A stretch of 44,176 bases of DNA from Burkholderia sp. lig30 (GCF_000687455.2 NZ_JGVW01000071.1:1-44176); one strand, 5' to 3'; positions 9,265-16,650 are shown, counted from the first letter of the stretch. Translations and numbers: made by a program. The notes: generated by a model from the sequence alone, not told the origin.

Positions 9265-10587
9265 ATGGGTAACGGCAGGACGCGGCGCAATGCGCCGCCC
9301 GGGCGGCAACGCGGCGAGACGCACAGCGCACGCTCAGACGCCCAATTCGATCTGTTCGGCGCGGCGCCGGATGACGCGACCAGCGCATCCGGTGGGCCGG
9401 ACGCCCCGCTCCAGCCGCCGCCATCGGCGCAATCCGCGCATGCGCCGCAGCCGGCGCAACGCGCGCGCGAGCACCGCGCGCCATCGGACGGACATTCCCA
9501 TCACGCCCACCGCGCGGCCCGCGTCGCGCCGCCGCCCGCCGATGCGCAATCGAACGGCACGCTGTGGGACGACCCCGCGCCGCCGCCCGCTCGCACCAGG
9601 CGCCGCCGCAGTGTGGCGCCCGCGCCGGTCGCGCCCGACGTCGCCGCAGCCGCGGCGGGGCTCCCGCCGAACCTGCGGCTCGGCACGTCGTCATGGTTCT
9701 TCCCCGGCTGGGACGGCATCGTCTACGACGGCGAATACGCGCAGCCGGCACTGTCGCGCGACGGGCTCGCCGCCTACGCCACGCATCCGCTGCTGAGGAG
9801 CGTCAGCCTCGACCGCTCGTTCTACGCGCCGCTGTCGGTGGCCGACTACCTGCGCTATGCACAGCAGGTGCCGGACGACTTCCGCTTCGTCGTGAAGGCG
9901 CCGGCGTCGGTCACGGATGCGGTCGTGCGCGGCCGGCGCGGCGAGCCGTCCGGGCCGAACCCGACGTTCCTCGACGCGCAGCTCGCCACCGACACGTTCG
10001 TGCGGCCATGCCTGGACGGGCTCGGCATCAAGGCCGGCGTGCTGGTGTTCCAGTTTTCACCGATGCTCGACGCGCTGCTTGCCGACCCCGCCGCGCTGAC
10101 CGACCGGCTGGGCGCGTTCCTCGCGGCGCTGCCGCCGCTGCCGCCCGGGCCGGACGGCCCGCGCTACGCGGTCGAGATCCGCGACGCTTGCCTGCTCACG
10201 CCCCGCTTCATCCGCGCGCTGGCCGCCGCGGGCACGCGCTACTGCGTCGGCCTGCACGCGCGGATGCCCGAGCCGTTGCGGCAGGCGGCCGCGCTCGCGC
10301 TGCTCGACGGCGACGCCCCCGGCCCGCTGATTGTGCGCTGGAGCCTGCACGGCGGCTTCAAGTACGAACAGGCGAAGGCGAAGTACGAGCCGTTCGACCG
10401 CCTGGTCGACGAGGACCCGCACACGCGCGCGGCGCTCGCCGAGCTGGCCGCGCGCTACGCGCTGGCCGGCCAGCCGGTGTTCATCACGATCAACAACAAG
10501 GCCGAAGGCTCCGCGCCGCTGTCGTGCATCGCGCTCGCGCGCGAGATTGCCGCCGCGTGCGCGCAGCCGGACGACAACGCGGCGTGA
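9265..10587 (+). CDS. DUF72 (YecE-like) TIM-barrel protein with long disordered N-terminus
   Basis: The 440-aa product has a DUF72 domain from about residue 136 (LRLGTSSWFFPGWDG) to the end, including FRFVVKAP and VFITINNKAEGSAP blocks. The molecular function of DUF72 is unknown. The first 130 residues are low-complexity (Pro/Ala/His/Arg-rich) and probably disordered. They contain QFDLF at 27-31, which matches the bacterial sliding-clamp-binding pentapeptide pattern. The ATG at 9265 is 23 bases after the cfa stop. The Shine-Dalgarno is weak, and a start further in remains possible, though it would remove the QFDLF motif. Confidence 0.85.
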   Translation: MGNGRTRRNAPPGRQRGETHSARSDAQFDLFGAAPDDATSASGGPDAPLQPPPSAQSAHAPQPAQRAREHRAPSDGHSHHAHRAARVAPPPADAQSNGTLWDDPAPPPARTRRRRSVAPAPVAPDVAAAAAGLPPNLRLGTSSWFFPGWDGIVYDGEYAQPALSRDGLAAYATHPLLRSVSLDRSFYAPLSVADYLRYAQQVPDDFRFVVKAPASVTDAVVRGRRGEPSGPNPTFLDAQLATDTFVRPCLDGLGIKAGVLVFQFSPMLDALLADPAALTDRLGAFLAALPPLPPGPDGPRYAVEIRDACLLTPRFIRALAAAGTRYCVGLHARMPEPLRQAAALALLDGDAPGPLIVRWSLHGGFKYEQAKAKYEPFDRLVDEDPHTRAALAELAARYALAGQPVFITINNKAEGSAPLSCIALAREIAAACAQPDDNAA

Positions 10588-10599
10588 GCCCGCCGCGCG

Positions 10600-11157
10600 T
10601 CACGCGCCGCGCGACTTGAGGCGGTGCGCGAACTTCTGGCGGAATTTCGCGAGCTTCGGCCCGATCACGACCGCGCAATAGCCCTGCCCCGGATTGCGTG
10701 CGTAGTAATTCTGGTGATACGCCTCGGCCGGCCAGTAGTTGCCGTTCAGCGGCTCGACCTGCGTGACGATCGGGCTCGCGTAGAGGCGCTCGGCCTCGAG
10801 CGCGCGGATCACGTCGAGCGCGATGTCGCGCTGCGCGTCAGAATGGGTGAACACGACCGACCGGTATTGCGTGCCGACGTCGTTGCCCTGCCGATCGAGC
10901 TGGGTCGGGTCGTGCGTCGCGAAGAAGATCTCGAGGATCTCGCGGTAGCCGATGCGCGCCGGGTCGAACGTCACCTGCACGACCTCGGCGTGGCCGGTGC
11001 CGCCATCGCACACGTCGTGGTAGCCGGGTTCGCGCGTATGGCCGCCCGCGTAGCCGGATTCGACGGCCGTCACGCCGTCGACGTCCAGAAAGACCGCCTC
11101 CTGGCACCAGAAACATCCGCCGCCCAACGTTGCAATATCAACCATATCAATCATCAT
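10600..11157 (-). CDS. msrA: Peptide-methionine (S)-S-oxide reductase MsrA
   Basis: MsrA repairs methionine-S-sulfoxide in proteins. The 185-aa product has the catalytic GCFWC (C15 with this start), SGYAGGHT, GTGHAEVVQV, FFATHDPTQLDRQGNDVGTQYRS, and a C-terminal GYCAVV providing a likely resolving cysteine. Start choice is ambiguous between 11157, 11154 and 11145. The first nine or so codons are AT-rich and unlike the rest of the gene, and they abut the foreign segment beginning near 11160, so the original 5' end or promoter may have been replaced. The gene is convergent with the DUF72 gene. Confidence 0.95.
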   Translation of the reverse strand: MMIDMVDIATLGGGCFWCQEAVFLDVDGVTAVESGYAGGHTREPGYHDVCDGGTGHAEVVQVTFDPARIGYREILEIFFATHDPTQLDRQGNDVGTQYRSVVFTHSDAQRDIALDVIRALEAERLYASPIVTQVEPLNGNYWPAEAYHQNYYARNPGQGYCAVVIGPKLAKFRQKFAHRLKSRGA

Positions 11158-11204
11158 TAAATCAACGTGTTACGTAAAATTAGAAAGGCCAAAAATTCAC
11201 CCAT

Positions 11205-11235
11205 GATGGGCAAATCATGGTGAAATTTGCCCATC
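11205..11235. repeat. Perfect inverted repeat upstream of integrase remnant
   Basis: GATGGGCAAAT (11205-11215) and ATTTGCCCATC (11225-11235) are perfect reverse complements around nine bases. A second imperfect dyad overlaps it (TTCACC near 11197 against GGTGAA at 11219-11224), and another GCCCAT follows at 11241-11246. It lies 28 bases before the integrase ATG. It could be an operator, an arm-type recombinase site or a leader hairpin. Confidence 0.7.
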
Positions 11236-11262
11236 AATTCGCCCATAGGATGATTGGAATTT

Positions 11263-11787
11263 ATGGCTTCCCCCAAGATTCGCGACATCCAGACAGTCGA
11301 GTATACAAACGCAGACGGACAGGAGGTCGAGAAGTATCGTGTGCGGATCGTTCGGAAGGATTTCAAGGCGGACCGCTATTTCGATGACTTCGATGAAGCC
11401 ACAGAATTCCTCGCCCTCAGCAAGGCGAAAAAGGGGAAGGAGATCATCTTCAAGATCACCGAAGAAGAACGGGTCAAAAAGCTGGCTGAGCAGACGCAGG
11501 AGTCGCGCACTACCGACTACAGCTTCGGTCACTTCTGTCAGCAATACATCGAGCAATGCGTGCTGACGCGCCCCGACGACACCGAACTGCAGCGACGCAA
11601 CCGTGCGAACATTCTGTCGTTCCTTAAGACGATCCAGAATACGAGTATCCCCACTCGCTATCTCTCGCCATCGGAAAAGCAGGAAATGGGGCTGGAAGCA
11701 GATACCGTCGTCAAGGTGTTCATGAAAGGGTTTGATGGCCGGCAGATCAGACTTTTACCGGGTCAGCATCGTGTGCGCGGGAACTGA
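11263..11787 (+). pseudogene. Truncated tyrosine-type integrase (N-terminal arm/SAM-like part only)
   Basis: The 174-aa reading frame resembles the N-terminal half of a phage-type integrase. It has a basic arm-DNA-binding-like region (KYRVRIVRKDFKADRYFDDF) and a lysine-rich helical stretch. A core-binding SAM-like segment follows (about residues 85-150, FGHFCQQYIEQCVLTRP to LKTIQN). No R...HxxR...Y catalytic domain follows. The frame runs on for about 15 residues overlapping the 3' end of the convergent exporter gene and then stops. This suggests a deletion fused the integrase to cargo DNA. ATG 11263 was used, and a TTG at 11254 is also in frame. Integrase identity is an inference from pattern, not a motif match. 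Confidence 0.6.
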
Positions 11788-12649
11788 GCGTCACCGCGAT
11801 TGAAGAGGTGAGGATCATCAGGAAGCCAATGAAATTCTGAATATTGATCGTTTCAAAGAGAAACAACACGGACATTGACACACCGAATATGGGTGTCAGG
11901 CACAGCAGGATGGCTGACAGACTTGTTGGGATGTACCGCATCCCCAGTAGATAGAAGTAGAACGACAAGCCGTACGACAGTGCGCCGGACGAGAGCGAAT
12001 AGACGTTGAACTGTGCTCGTTCGAATGAAAGACCGCCAGTTACCACCAGATAACCCCACACAAGCAGCATGCAGAAGCTCAACTGCCAGAAAAGAAGCGC
12101 CTCAGGGCTGCTATCTCCAACGATGATTCGCGACGACAACGTGACGTATGCAGCTGCGAAAAGTGTTCCCAGCAAGACCAATCCATCGCCAGAATTTATC
12201 GATATTCCGGAGAAAATACTTTCCTTCGTCGTCACAAGCACCGCACCAAGTGTGGCCAACGCCCCCCAGATGAGTACTCTGGATGAGACCCGGTCCCGGA
12301 AAATGAGAAACGCCAGTCCGATGATCATCAGCCCCTCCATCGCCTGAAGGATAGTGGCGTTGATTGCGCTTGTCCTGCCCAGTCCAATCAGGACGAGGTA
12401 GAACGCCACACCGGGCTCCAAGACGCCGAGCCAGCCATGCTTCAGCTCTCTTGTCGATAGCTTTCTGCCGAGCACGACAAGAAGAAGAACGCATCCCCAT
12501 GCAGCGAGAAGCTGGATCGCAAACAGCGTTGCCGCGTCAGCGGTACGAAGGCTGTGCTTGCTCAGAACCATGCCGCCGCCCCAACAGAGCGTCGCCAGTA
12601 CCGTCAACGCGATGCCCTTACGTTCCTTCCTTCGCATGATCATGGTCAT
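11747..12649 (-). CDS. EamA/DMT-family exporter (island cargo)
   Basis: The 300-aa inner-membrane protein has ten hydrophobic segments in two EamA repeats. Helix 1 carries TLCWGGGMVLSKHSLR, and the second repeat includes SSGALSYGLSFYFYLLGMRY. Its start ATG (12649-12647) overlaps the upstream gene's TGA by one base (TGATG), so translation is coupled. Two further Met codons follow within five residues and are alternative starts. The substrate is unknown, but coupling to the unknown gene suggests export of that protein's product or substrate. Codon use is less GC-biased than neighbouring core genes. Its 3' end overlaps the integrase remnant. Confidence 0.85.
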   Translation of the reverse strand: MTMIMRRKERKGIALTVLATLCWGGGMVLSKHSLRTADAATLFAIQLLAAWGCVLLLVVLGRKLSTRELKHGWLGVLEPGVAFYLVLIGLGRTSAINATILQAMEGLMIIGLAFLIFRDRVSSRVLIWGALATLGAVLVTTKESIFSGISINSGDGLVLLGTLFAAAYVTLSSRIIVGDSSPEALLFWQLSFCMLLVWGYLVVTGGLSFERAQFNVYSLSSGALSYGLSFYFYLLGMRYIPTSLSAILLCLTPIFGVSMSVLFLFETINIQNFIGFLMILTSSIAVTLSSRAHDADPVKV

Positions 12650-13704
12650 CAGTAGATAAGCTCCGGCGAATTGACCGCACGAATTGGCGGGAACGGATTG
12701 AAGTAGATCGCCTCGTTGTCCACCGGATATCCATGGAACATTCCGAAATCGATTGAGCCGAGTTCGTACTGGCGCGCCGTGAAGTACTCGATCGTCAGCC
12801 ACCTCCAATCCTCGACGGTCGGATCGCCAAGTGTGGTTGGTACCTCCGTCAGGTACTGCGGAATCAGGATGTCAGTGTGGTAACGCGCGGTGTAGTTTGC
12901 AATCGAGAAGTTCTCGGGGACCGTCGACGGGCGCTGTCCGAACGGACACGTATTCTTCGGGTCGATGTTGTGCCAGCTCGTCGTGGCTTCGTCTGACACA
13001 CTGACGCCACCGTTACCGATTGATTGCCACGCAAGCCGACGAATATCCTCGACGGCTTCGTCGACGTCCTTGAACACGCCCCTGGTTACCAGGTTGTTGG
13101 CGTAGTGCCCGACTGCATTGGCAGAGACCACCGCGCCGCCCGGAATGCGCCGGTCGTGGTTCGATGTAAGGTGGGCCGTGGTGTGGAAGAAGTTGATGCC
13201 GGCCTTGAAGAGGTAGAGCTTCTCTCCGACTTTCAGCGGGGCGGCCTCGGTGTAAATAACGTCTGGCTGAATTGGTCCAAACTCGTGAAAAATCAGATCC
13301 GAAAATCGGGTGAAAATTTCCAGAAGATGACTGGACGGCGGAATACGGCTCAGCTTCTCGACGCACAAAAAATAGAGCACCGCCTCGCTTTCACCTCGCG
13401 CACACTCGTTTTTCCAGTCGCGCCGGCGTTGCCGCAGATACTGCTTGAGATACTCATCGCCCCTCGCAATATCTTGTTCATCGACGATAACGACAGAGAT
13501 CTGAATCCCCCGCTTTTTCGACGAACCGAGCCGGCCTAGAATACACGGCTGAAATTTCCTCGCCCACGTAAAGAGAATCTCCTTCCTTTTGGCCTTGTCC
13601 GTCGTCGAAAACAGATGGCGGTTAGCCTCATCAATGTCCGGTCCATACGAAGCGTGTTTGCCTTCCTGGCACGGTGCAGCGTCGATCAGCTCAAACAGTT
13701 GCAT
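12649..13704 (-). CDS. Uncharacterised 351-aa protein coupled to exporter (possible YqcI/YcgG-like haem enzyme)
   Basis: I do not recognise this protein with confidence. The start at 13704 (MQLFELIDAAPC) follows GGAG at a good distance, and a longer frame to 13770 was rejected. It has no signal peptide or membrane segment. Notable blocks are FQPCILGRLGS (about 52-62), YLFKAGINFFHTTAHLTSNH with two possible His ligands, DRRIPGG, and a Cys/His-containing stretch NIDPKNTCPFGQ. The PCxxGR-type block and the later His/Arg-rich block faintly recall YqcI/YcgG proteins. Some of those (guanitoxin GntA) are haem-dependent N-hydroxylases. That is a hypothesis only. It is co-translated with the exporter and divergent from a MarR regulator across 299 bases. 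Confidence 0.6.
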   Translation of the reverse strand: MQLFELIDAAPCQEGKHASYGPDIDEANRHLFSTTDKAKRKEILFTWARKFQPCILGRLGSSKKRGIQISVVIVDEQDIARGDEYLKQYLRQRRRDWKNECARGESEAVLYFLCVEKLSRIPPSSHLLEIFTRFSDLIFHEFGPIQPDVIYTEAAPLKVGEKLYLFKAGINFFHTTAHLTSNHDRRIPGGAVVSANAVGHYANNLVTRGVFKDVDEAVEDIRRLAWQSIGNGGVSVSDEATTSWHNIDPKNTCPFGQRPSTVPENFSIANYTARYHTDILIPQYLTEVPTTLGDPTVEDWRWLTIEYFTARQYELGSIDFGMFHGYPVDNEAIYFNPFPPIRAVNSPELIY

Positions 13705-14003
13705 AGGTTCTCCAGGTTGCGTGGCAAAAGGCAATACGCCTCCCCACCGTCCGGTCCGGACAGTGCGCAAGAAGTGAAAGCTTTGCTAAGCTAGTTAGGG
13801 AGCAAGCGGTGGCGCACCAGAACACATAGAACGGCAGGCGCTCTGAGGTACCCTAGGGAGGGCGGGGGAAATCGCGAGTCGCGAGATCATCAAACTCTCC
13901 GCTTAGGCAACCCCGGAACTACCCTGACGCCTAGGTAGTTCTGCGGTAAATTTGGGCGGCGCAATATATGTGCGTCGTACATACACATGTTAATTCAGCC
14001 TTT
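13705..14003. promoter_or_regulatory. Divergent regulatory region between unknown gene and marR, with two dyads
   Basis: Two inverted repeats stand out. GAACTACC (13916-13923) and GGTAGTTC (13934-13941) are separated by ten bases. Nested pairs TATGT/ACATA (13967-13971, 13979-13983) and ATGTG/CACAT (13968-13972, 13984-13988) lie 16 bases before the marR ATG. MarR proteins bind such palindromes and repress divergent promoters, so both are candidate operators. No coding sequence is credible in this 299-bp gap. Confidence 0.5.
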
Positions 14004-14522
14004 ATGGAAAAGCAACGACTCGACAACATGCTTGGCGCGGTTTCGCTGGCGCTTATGGATCGGCTGCGGGGGGCGATCTCGTCCGCCACGGAGCAAAGCG
14101 AGACCGCAGTGTTTGCTCTGGTGCTTTTAAGCCAGCGCCCTGCCGTAACCATCGACGTACTGGCGAAGCAGCTTGCGCTCGCCCACTCCACGGTGGTGCG
14201 GCTGGTCGATCGGTTAGATGAGGGCGGCTACGTCGAACGAAACTCAGGTGCCGACCGGCGTGCAGTGTTTTTGTCGCTCACCCCGGCCGGGAAGGATCTA
14301 GCGAACGTCGTCCTCGATGCGCGTCGAAAGGCAATCGGAGCCCTGACTGAGCGGTTGCCTGAAGCCACGCAAATTGCTTTGACAGCGATCTGCGAACAGC
14401 TTCTTGACCAAATGTCGGCTGACGCGTTGACTTCCATCCGGAATTGCCGGCTGTGTGACGAAAAGGCGTGTAACCTCGAACGCTGCCCCGTTGAAAACCG
14501 GTATCGACATCAGGTTAGCTGA
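14004..14522 (+). CDS. MarR-family transcriptional regulator with C-terminal Cys cluster
   Basis: The 172-aa winged-helix protein has the recognition region VDVLAKQLALAHSTVVRLVDRL (about 50-70) followed by the wing GYVERNSGADRRAVFLSLTPAG. The C-terminus carries four cysteines in a CRLCDEKACNLERC arrangement (C-x2-C-x4-C-x4-C), suggesting zinc binding or redox/thiol sensing (inference). ATG 14004 is preferred, and an in-frame ATG lies 36 bases upstream inside the palindrome. It is divergent from the unknown-protein/exporter pair, which it presumably controls. Confidence 0.88.
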   Translation: MEKQRLDNMLGAVSLALMDRLRGAISSATEQSETAVFALVLLSQRPAVTIDVLAKQLALAHSTVVRLVDRLDEGGYVERNSGADRRAVFLSLTPAGKDLANVVLDARRKAIGALTERLPEATQIALTAICEQLLDQMSADALTSIRNCRLCDEKACNLERCPVENRYRHQVS

Positions 14523-14533
14523 CCCTGGGCGTA

Positions 14534-14632
14534 ATGACGAAGCTCGCCTTCGACAGATTGCAATTGTTCCCATCGGATGACTCGCAGCTTCGGAAGTGGC
14601 TTTGTTGCACAAAACCCTGCTGCAGGGGGTAG
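14534..14632 (+). pseudogene. Interrupted ORF downstream of marR, cut by the IS
   Basis: An ATG 11 bases after the marR stop opens a frame MTKLAFDRLQLFPSDDSQLR followed by KW. It then crosses into the IS inverted repeat at 14598 and stops at 14632 within the element. The first 21-22 codons may be the remains of a gene co-transcribed with marR. They are too short for family assignment, and the Shine-Dalgarno is weak, so chance is possible. Confidence 0.35.
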
Positions 14633-15430
14633 GCTTGCGGGATGAGTGAAAGCAAGCGCCCTCGTGGCAAGTACAAGACGACGAACTGGGCGGCGTACAA
14701 CGCCGCGCTCAAGACTCGCGGGTCATTGACCGTTTGGCTGAACAAGGACCTGCAGTGGTCCGCCCCGGCCAGCGGCAAGCGAGGGCGTCCGAGGAAGTTC
14801 TCGGACACTGCCATCCAGTTTTGCCTGAGCCTCAAATGCCTGTTTGGTCTGGCACTGCGCCAGAGCCTGGGGATGGTGGAAAGCTTGCTGCGCCTGGGTA
14901 TCGATGCCCAGACGCTGGAAATCCGCGCCATCGAGGTTACCGATAACCGCATCGGCGATGCGCCCATGCTGCCCGAACTGCTCAGTCAAATTCCAGAGGA
15001 TGAGCCCATTGCCAGTGTGGGCGGTGATGGTGCCTACGATACAAAAGCGTGTCATGCGGCCATCGCCCGGCGTAACGCACACGCCCTCATTCCACCGCGC
15101 AAGCATGCGCGGGCGTGGAAGAGCACGGAAGCGGGGGCGGCATCGCGCAACGAAGCCCTGCGCGCATGCCAATGCCTGGGTCGAACGATATGGAAGAAGT
15201 GGAGTGGCTACCACCGGCGCAGCCTGGTAGAGACCAGGATGTACTGCTTTAAGCGTCTGGGCGAGCGCGTGATGGCCAGGACGTTTGAGCGTCAGGTGGC
15301 GGAGCTGCATGTGCGTGTAGCCCTGCTCAACTGCTTCACCCAACTCGGACGGCCGCAGACCGTGGCTATGGCATAAATCGGTCTGGGGTGGGGGCTATGC
15401 CGTCCTGGACGTCTTTTGTGCAACAAAGCC
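14598..15430 (+). mobile_element. IS5-family insertion sequence, internally deleted (833 bp)
   Basis: Terminal inverted repeats GGCTTTGTTGCACAAAA (14598-14614) and TTTTGTGCAACAAAGCC (15414-15430) match over 17 bases. They enclose one IS5-type transposase frame. The flanks (AAGT on the left, ATCG on the right) show no target-site duplication, consistent with a rearrangement or deletion after insertion. At 833 bp it is shorter than the roughly 1.05 kb typical of this group, matching the internal deletion in the transposase. Confidence 0.92.
14642..15376 (+). pseudogene. IS5-family transposase with in-frame internal deletion
   Basis: The 244-aa product is about 70 residues shorter than usual IS5-group transposases (about 310-330). 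The N-terminal DUF4096-like region (GKRGRPRKFSDTAIQFCL) and the C-terminal catalytic part are present: GGDGAYDT with the second Asp, and YHRRSLVETRMYCFK, which fits the Y-(2)-R-(3)-E-(6)-K signature. The segment that normally lies between VESLLRL and GIDAQTLEIRA, carrying the first catalytic Asp (DSTG-type motif), is absent. The frame is retained across the junction near 14893-14900. The product should be catalytically dead, though it could still bind the inverted repeats. Confidence 0.88.
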
Positions 15431-15627
15431 ATCGTGCGGCGCGCCGCACGCCCTGCGCGAACGCCGCCGCGCCGGGGATCGGCCCGGCCGGCGCGATTCC
15501 GCTAAAATCGGGACCATTCGCCCCATTTACAGATGACCGCCTTGCCGCCTCTCGTCCGCTCCGCCCGCCCCGTCCGTTGCGCCCGCCGCGCGCGCCTGCC
15601 GCACGTTTCGCCCCGGATGGCCGCCCG

Positions 15628-16137
15628 ATGACCCGCGCCAGCCCGCCGAACTTCGATTCCGCCGCGTTCCGGGACGCGCTCGGCCAGTTCGCGACCGGCG
15701 TGACCGTCATCACGACGCGCGCGCCGTCCGGACAACTGATCGGCATCACCGCCAGCTCGTTCAACTCGGTATCGCTGAACCCGCCGCTCGTGTTGTGGAG
15801 CCTCGCGCACAAATCGGCGTCGACGCCGGTGTTCCGCGGCAACAGCCATTACGTGATCAACGTGCTGGCGGCGTCGCAACTCGATCTGTGCAAGCGCTTC
15901 GCGACCTACAAGGGCGATCGCTTCGAAGGAATCGCGCACGCGGCCGGCGACTCCGGCATGCCGGTGCTCGACGGCGCGCTCGCGTGGTTCGAGTGCCACA
16001 ACCGCAGCCGCTACGACGAAGGCGACCACGTGATCTTCGTCGGCGAAGTCGAGCGCTGCGGCGTGCATCCTGACGCCGCCGGCGTCGCCCCGCTCGTGTT
16101 CCACGGCGGCGGCTTCCACAGCCTCACATCACTTTGA
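15628..16137 (+). CDS. Flavin reductase family protein (NAD(P)H:FMN type)
   Basis: The 169-aa split-barrel flavin reductase (HpaC/RutF-like) contains GVTVITTR and GITASSFNSVSLNPPLVLW, the usual FMN-binding blocks, plus the C-terminal [11 protein letters not shown]. Such proteins supply reduced flavin to a monooxygenase, but no monooxygenase is adjacent. ATG 15628 was chosen as the family start, and the frame is open upstream to about 15388 with biased shadow composition. The upstream 197 bases to the IS contain a possible -10 (TAAAAT, about 15500-15508). Its 3' end overlaps kynR by 14 bases, convergently. Confidence 0.88.
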   Translation: MTRASPPNFDSAAFRDALGQFATGVTVITTRAPSGQLIGITASSFNSVSLNPPLVLWSLAHKSASTPVFRGNSHYVINVLAASQLDLCKRFATYKGDRFEGIAHAAGDSGMPVLDGALAWFECHNRSRYDEGDHVIFVGEVERCGVHPDAAGVAPLVFHGGGFHSLTSL

Positions 16138-16624
16138 TCGCCCCCGTGCGCGCCAGTGCCACCGGCGCGCCCGCCTCGTCCTTCAGCGTCTGCAGCACGA
16201 TGTTCGAACGGATGTCCATCACGCCCGGCGCCTTGTAAAGACGGTTCAGCACGAAATCTGAATAGTGCTTGAGGTTGTGCGCGAGCACCCGCAGCAGGTA
16301 GTGGCTCTCGCCCGTCACCACGAACGCGCCGACCACCTCCGGCCATTCGCGCAGCGCCTCGGCGAAGCGCTCGTGCCATTGCGTCTGCTCGTTGCGCATC
16401 GACACCTGCACGAACGCCTCCAGCTCGAACCCAAGCTTCTCGCGGCTCAGGCAGGCGCGGTAGTGTTCGATCACCCCCTGCTCTTCCAGTAGCCGCATCC
16501 GCCGCAGACACGCCGACGGCGACAGTGAAATTCGTTCAGCCAGATCCAAGTTGCTGATACGGCCCTCCTCCTGCAGGACGGCGAGAATCCGGCAGTCGGT
16601 GGCATCGAGCGTAATCGCATGCAT
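16124..16624 (-). CDS. kynR: Lrp/AsnC-family regulator KynR
   Basis: This 166-aa Lrp/AsnC regulator lies divergent to kynB. Family knowledge: KynR activates kyn genes in response to kynurenine in pseudomonads and Burkholderia. The N-terminal HTH covers about residues 1-60 ([20 protein letters not shown], then [19 protein letters not shown]). The RAM ligand-binding domain follows, with [15 protein letters not shown]. The product is of normal length. The 130-bp gap to kynB holds a CGAATT dyad that may be its operator. Confidence 0.9.
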   Translation of the reverse strand: MHAITLDATDCRILAVLQEEGRISNLDLAERISLSPSACLRRMRLLEEQGVIEHYRACLSREKLGFELEAFVQVSMRNEQTQWHERFAEALREWPEVVGAFVVTGESHYLLRVLAHNLKHYSDFVLNRLYKAPGVMDIRSNIVLQTLKDEAGAPVALARTGAIKVM

Positions 16625-16650
16625 TTCTGGTCTCCGTTTTCCCTCTGATT

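Larger units (their letters stand above)
11160..15430. mobile_element. AT-richer integrated segment (decayed genomic island)
   Basis: Base composition drops clearly from just upstream of msrA to the right inverted repeat of an IS5-type element. Inside are an integrase remnant, an unknown-protein/exporter pair, a MarR regulator, an interrupted ORF and the IS. No phage structural, plasmid replication or conjugation genes are present. No convincing direct repeat was found joining the left end (about 11130-11250) to the right end, so exact boundaries are uncertain. The right limit is set by the IS, which has no target duplication. Confidence 0.7.

Noticed and set aside
11205..11235. Attachment-site core for the island
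   Set aside because: No matching copy was found near the other island end, so it is reported only as an inverted repeat.
14642..15376. Intact IS5 transposase
   Set aside because: The segment that should carry the first catalytic Asp is missing although the frame is preserved.
11160..15430. Prophage or integrative conjugative element
   Set aside because: Only an integrase fragment and one IS are present, with no structural, replication, relaxase or type IV secretion genes.
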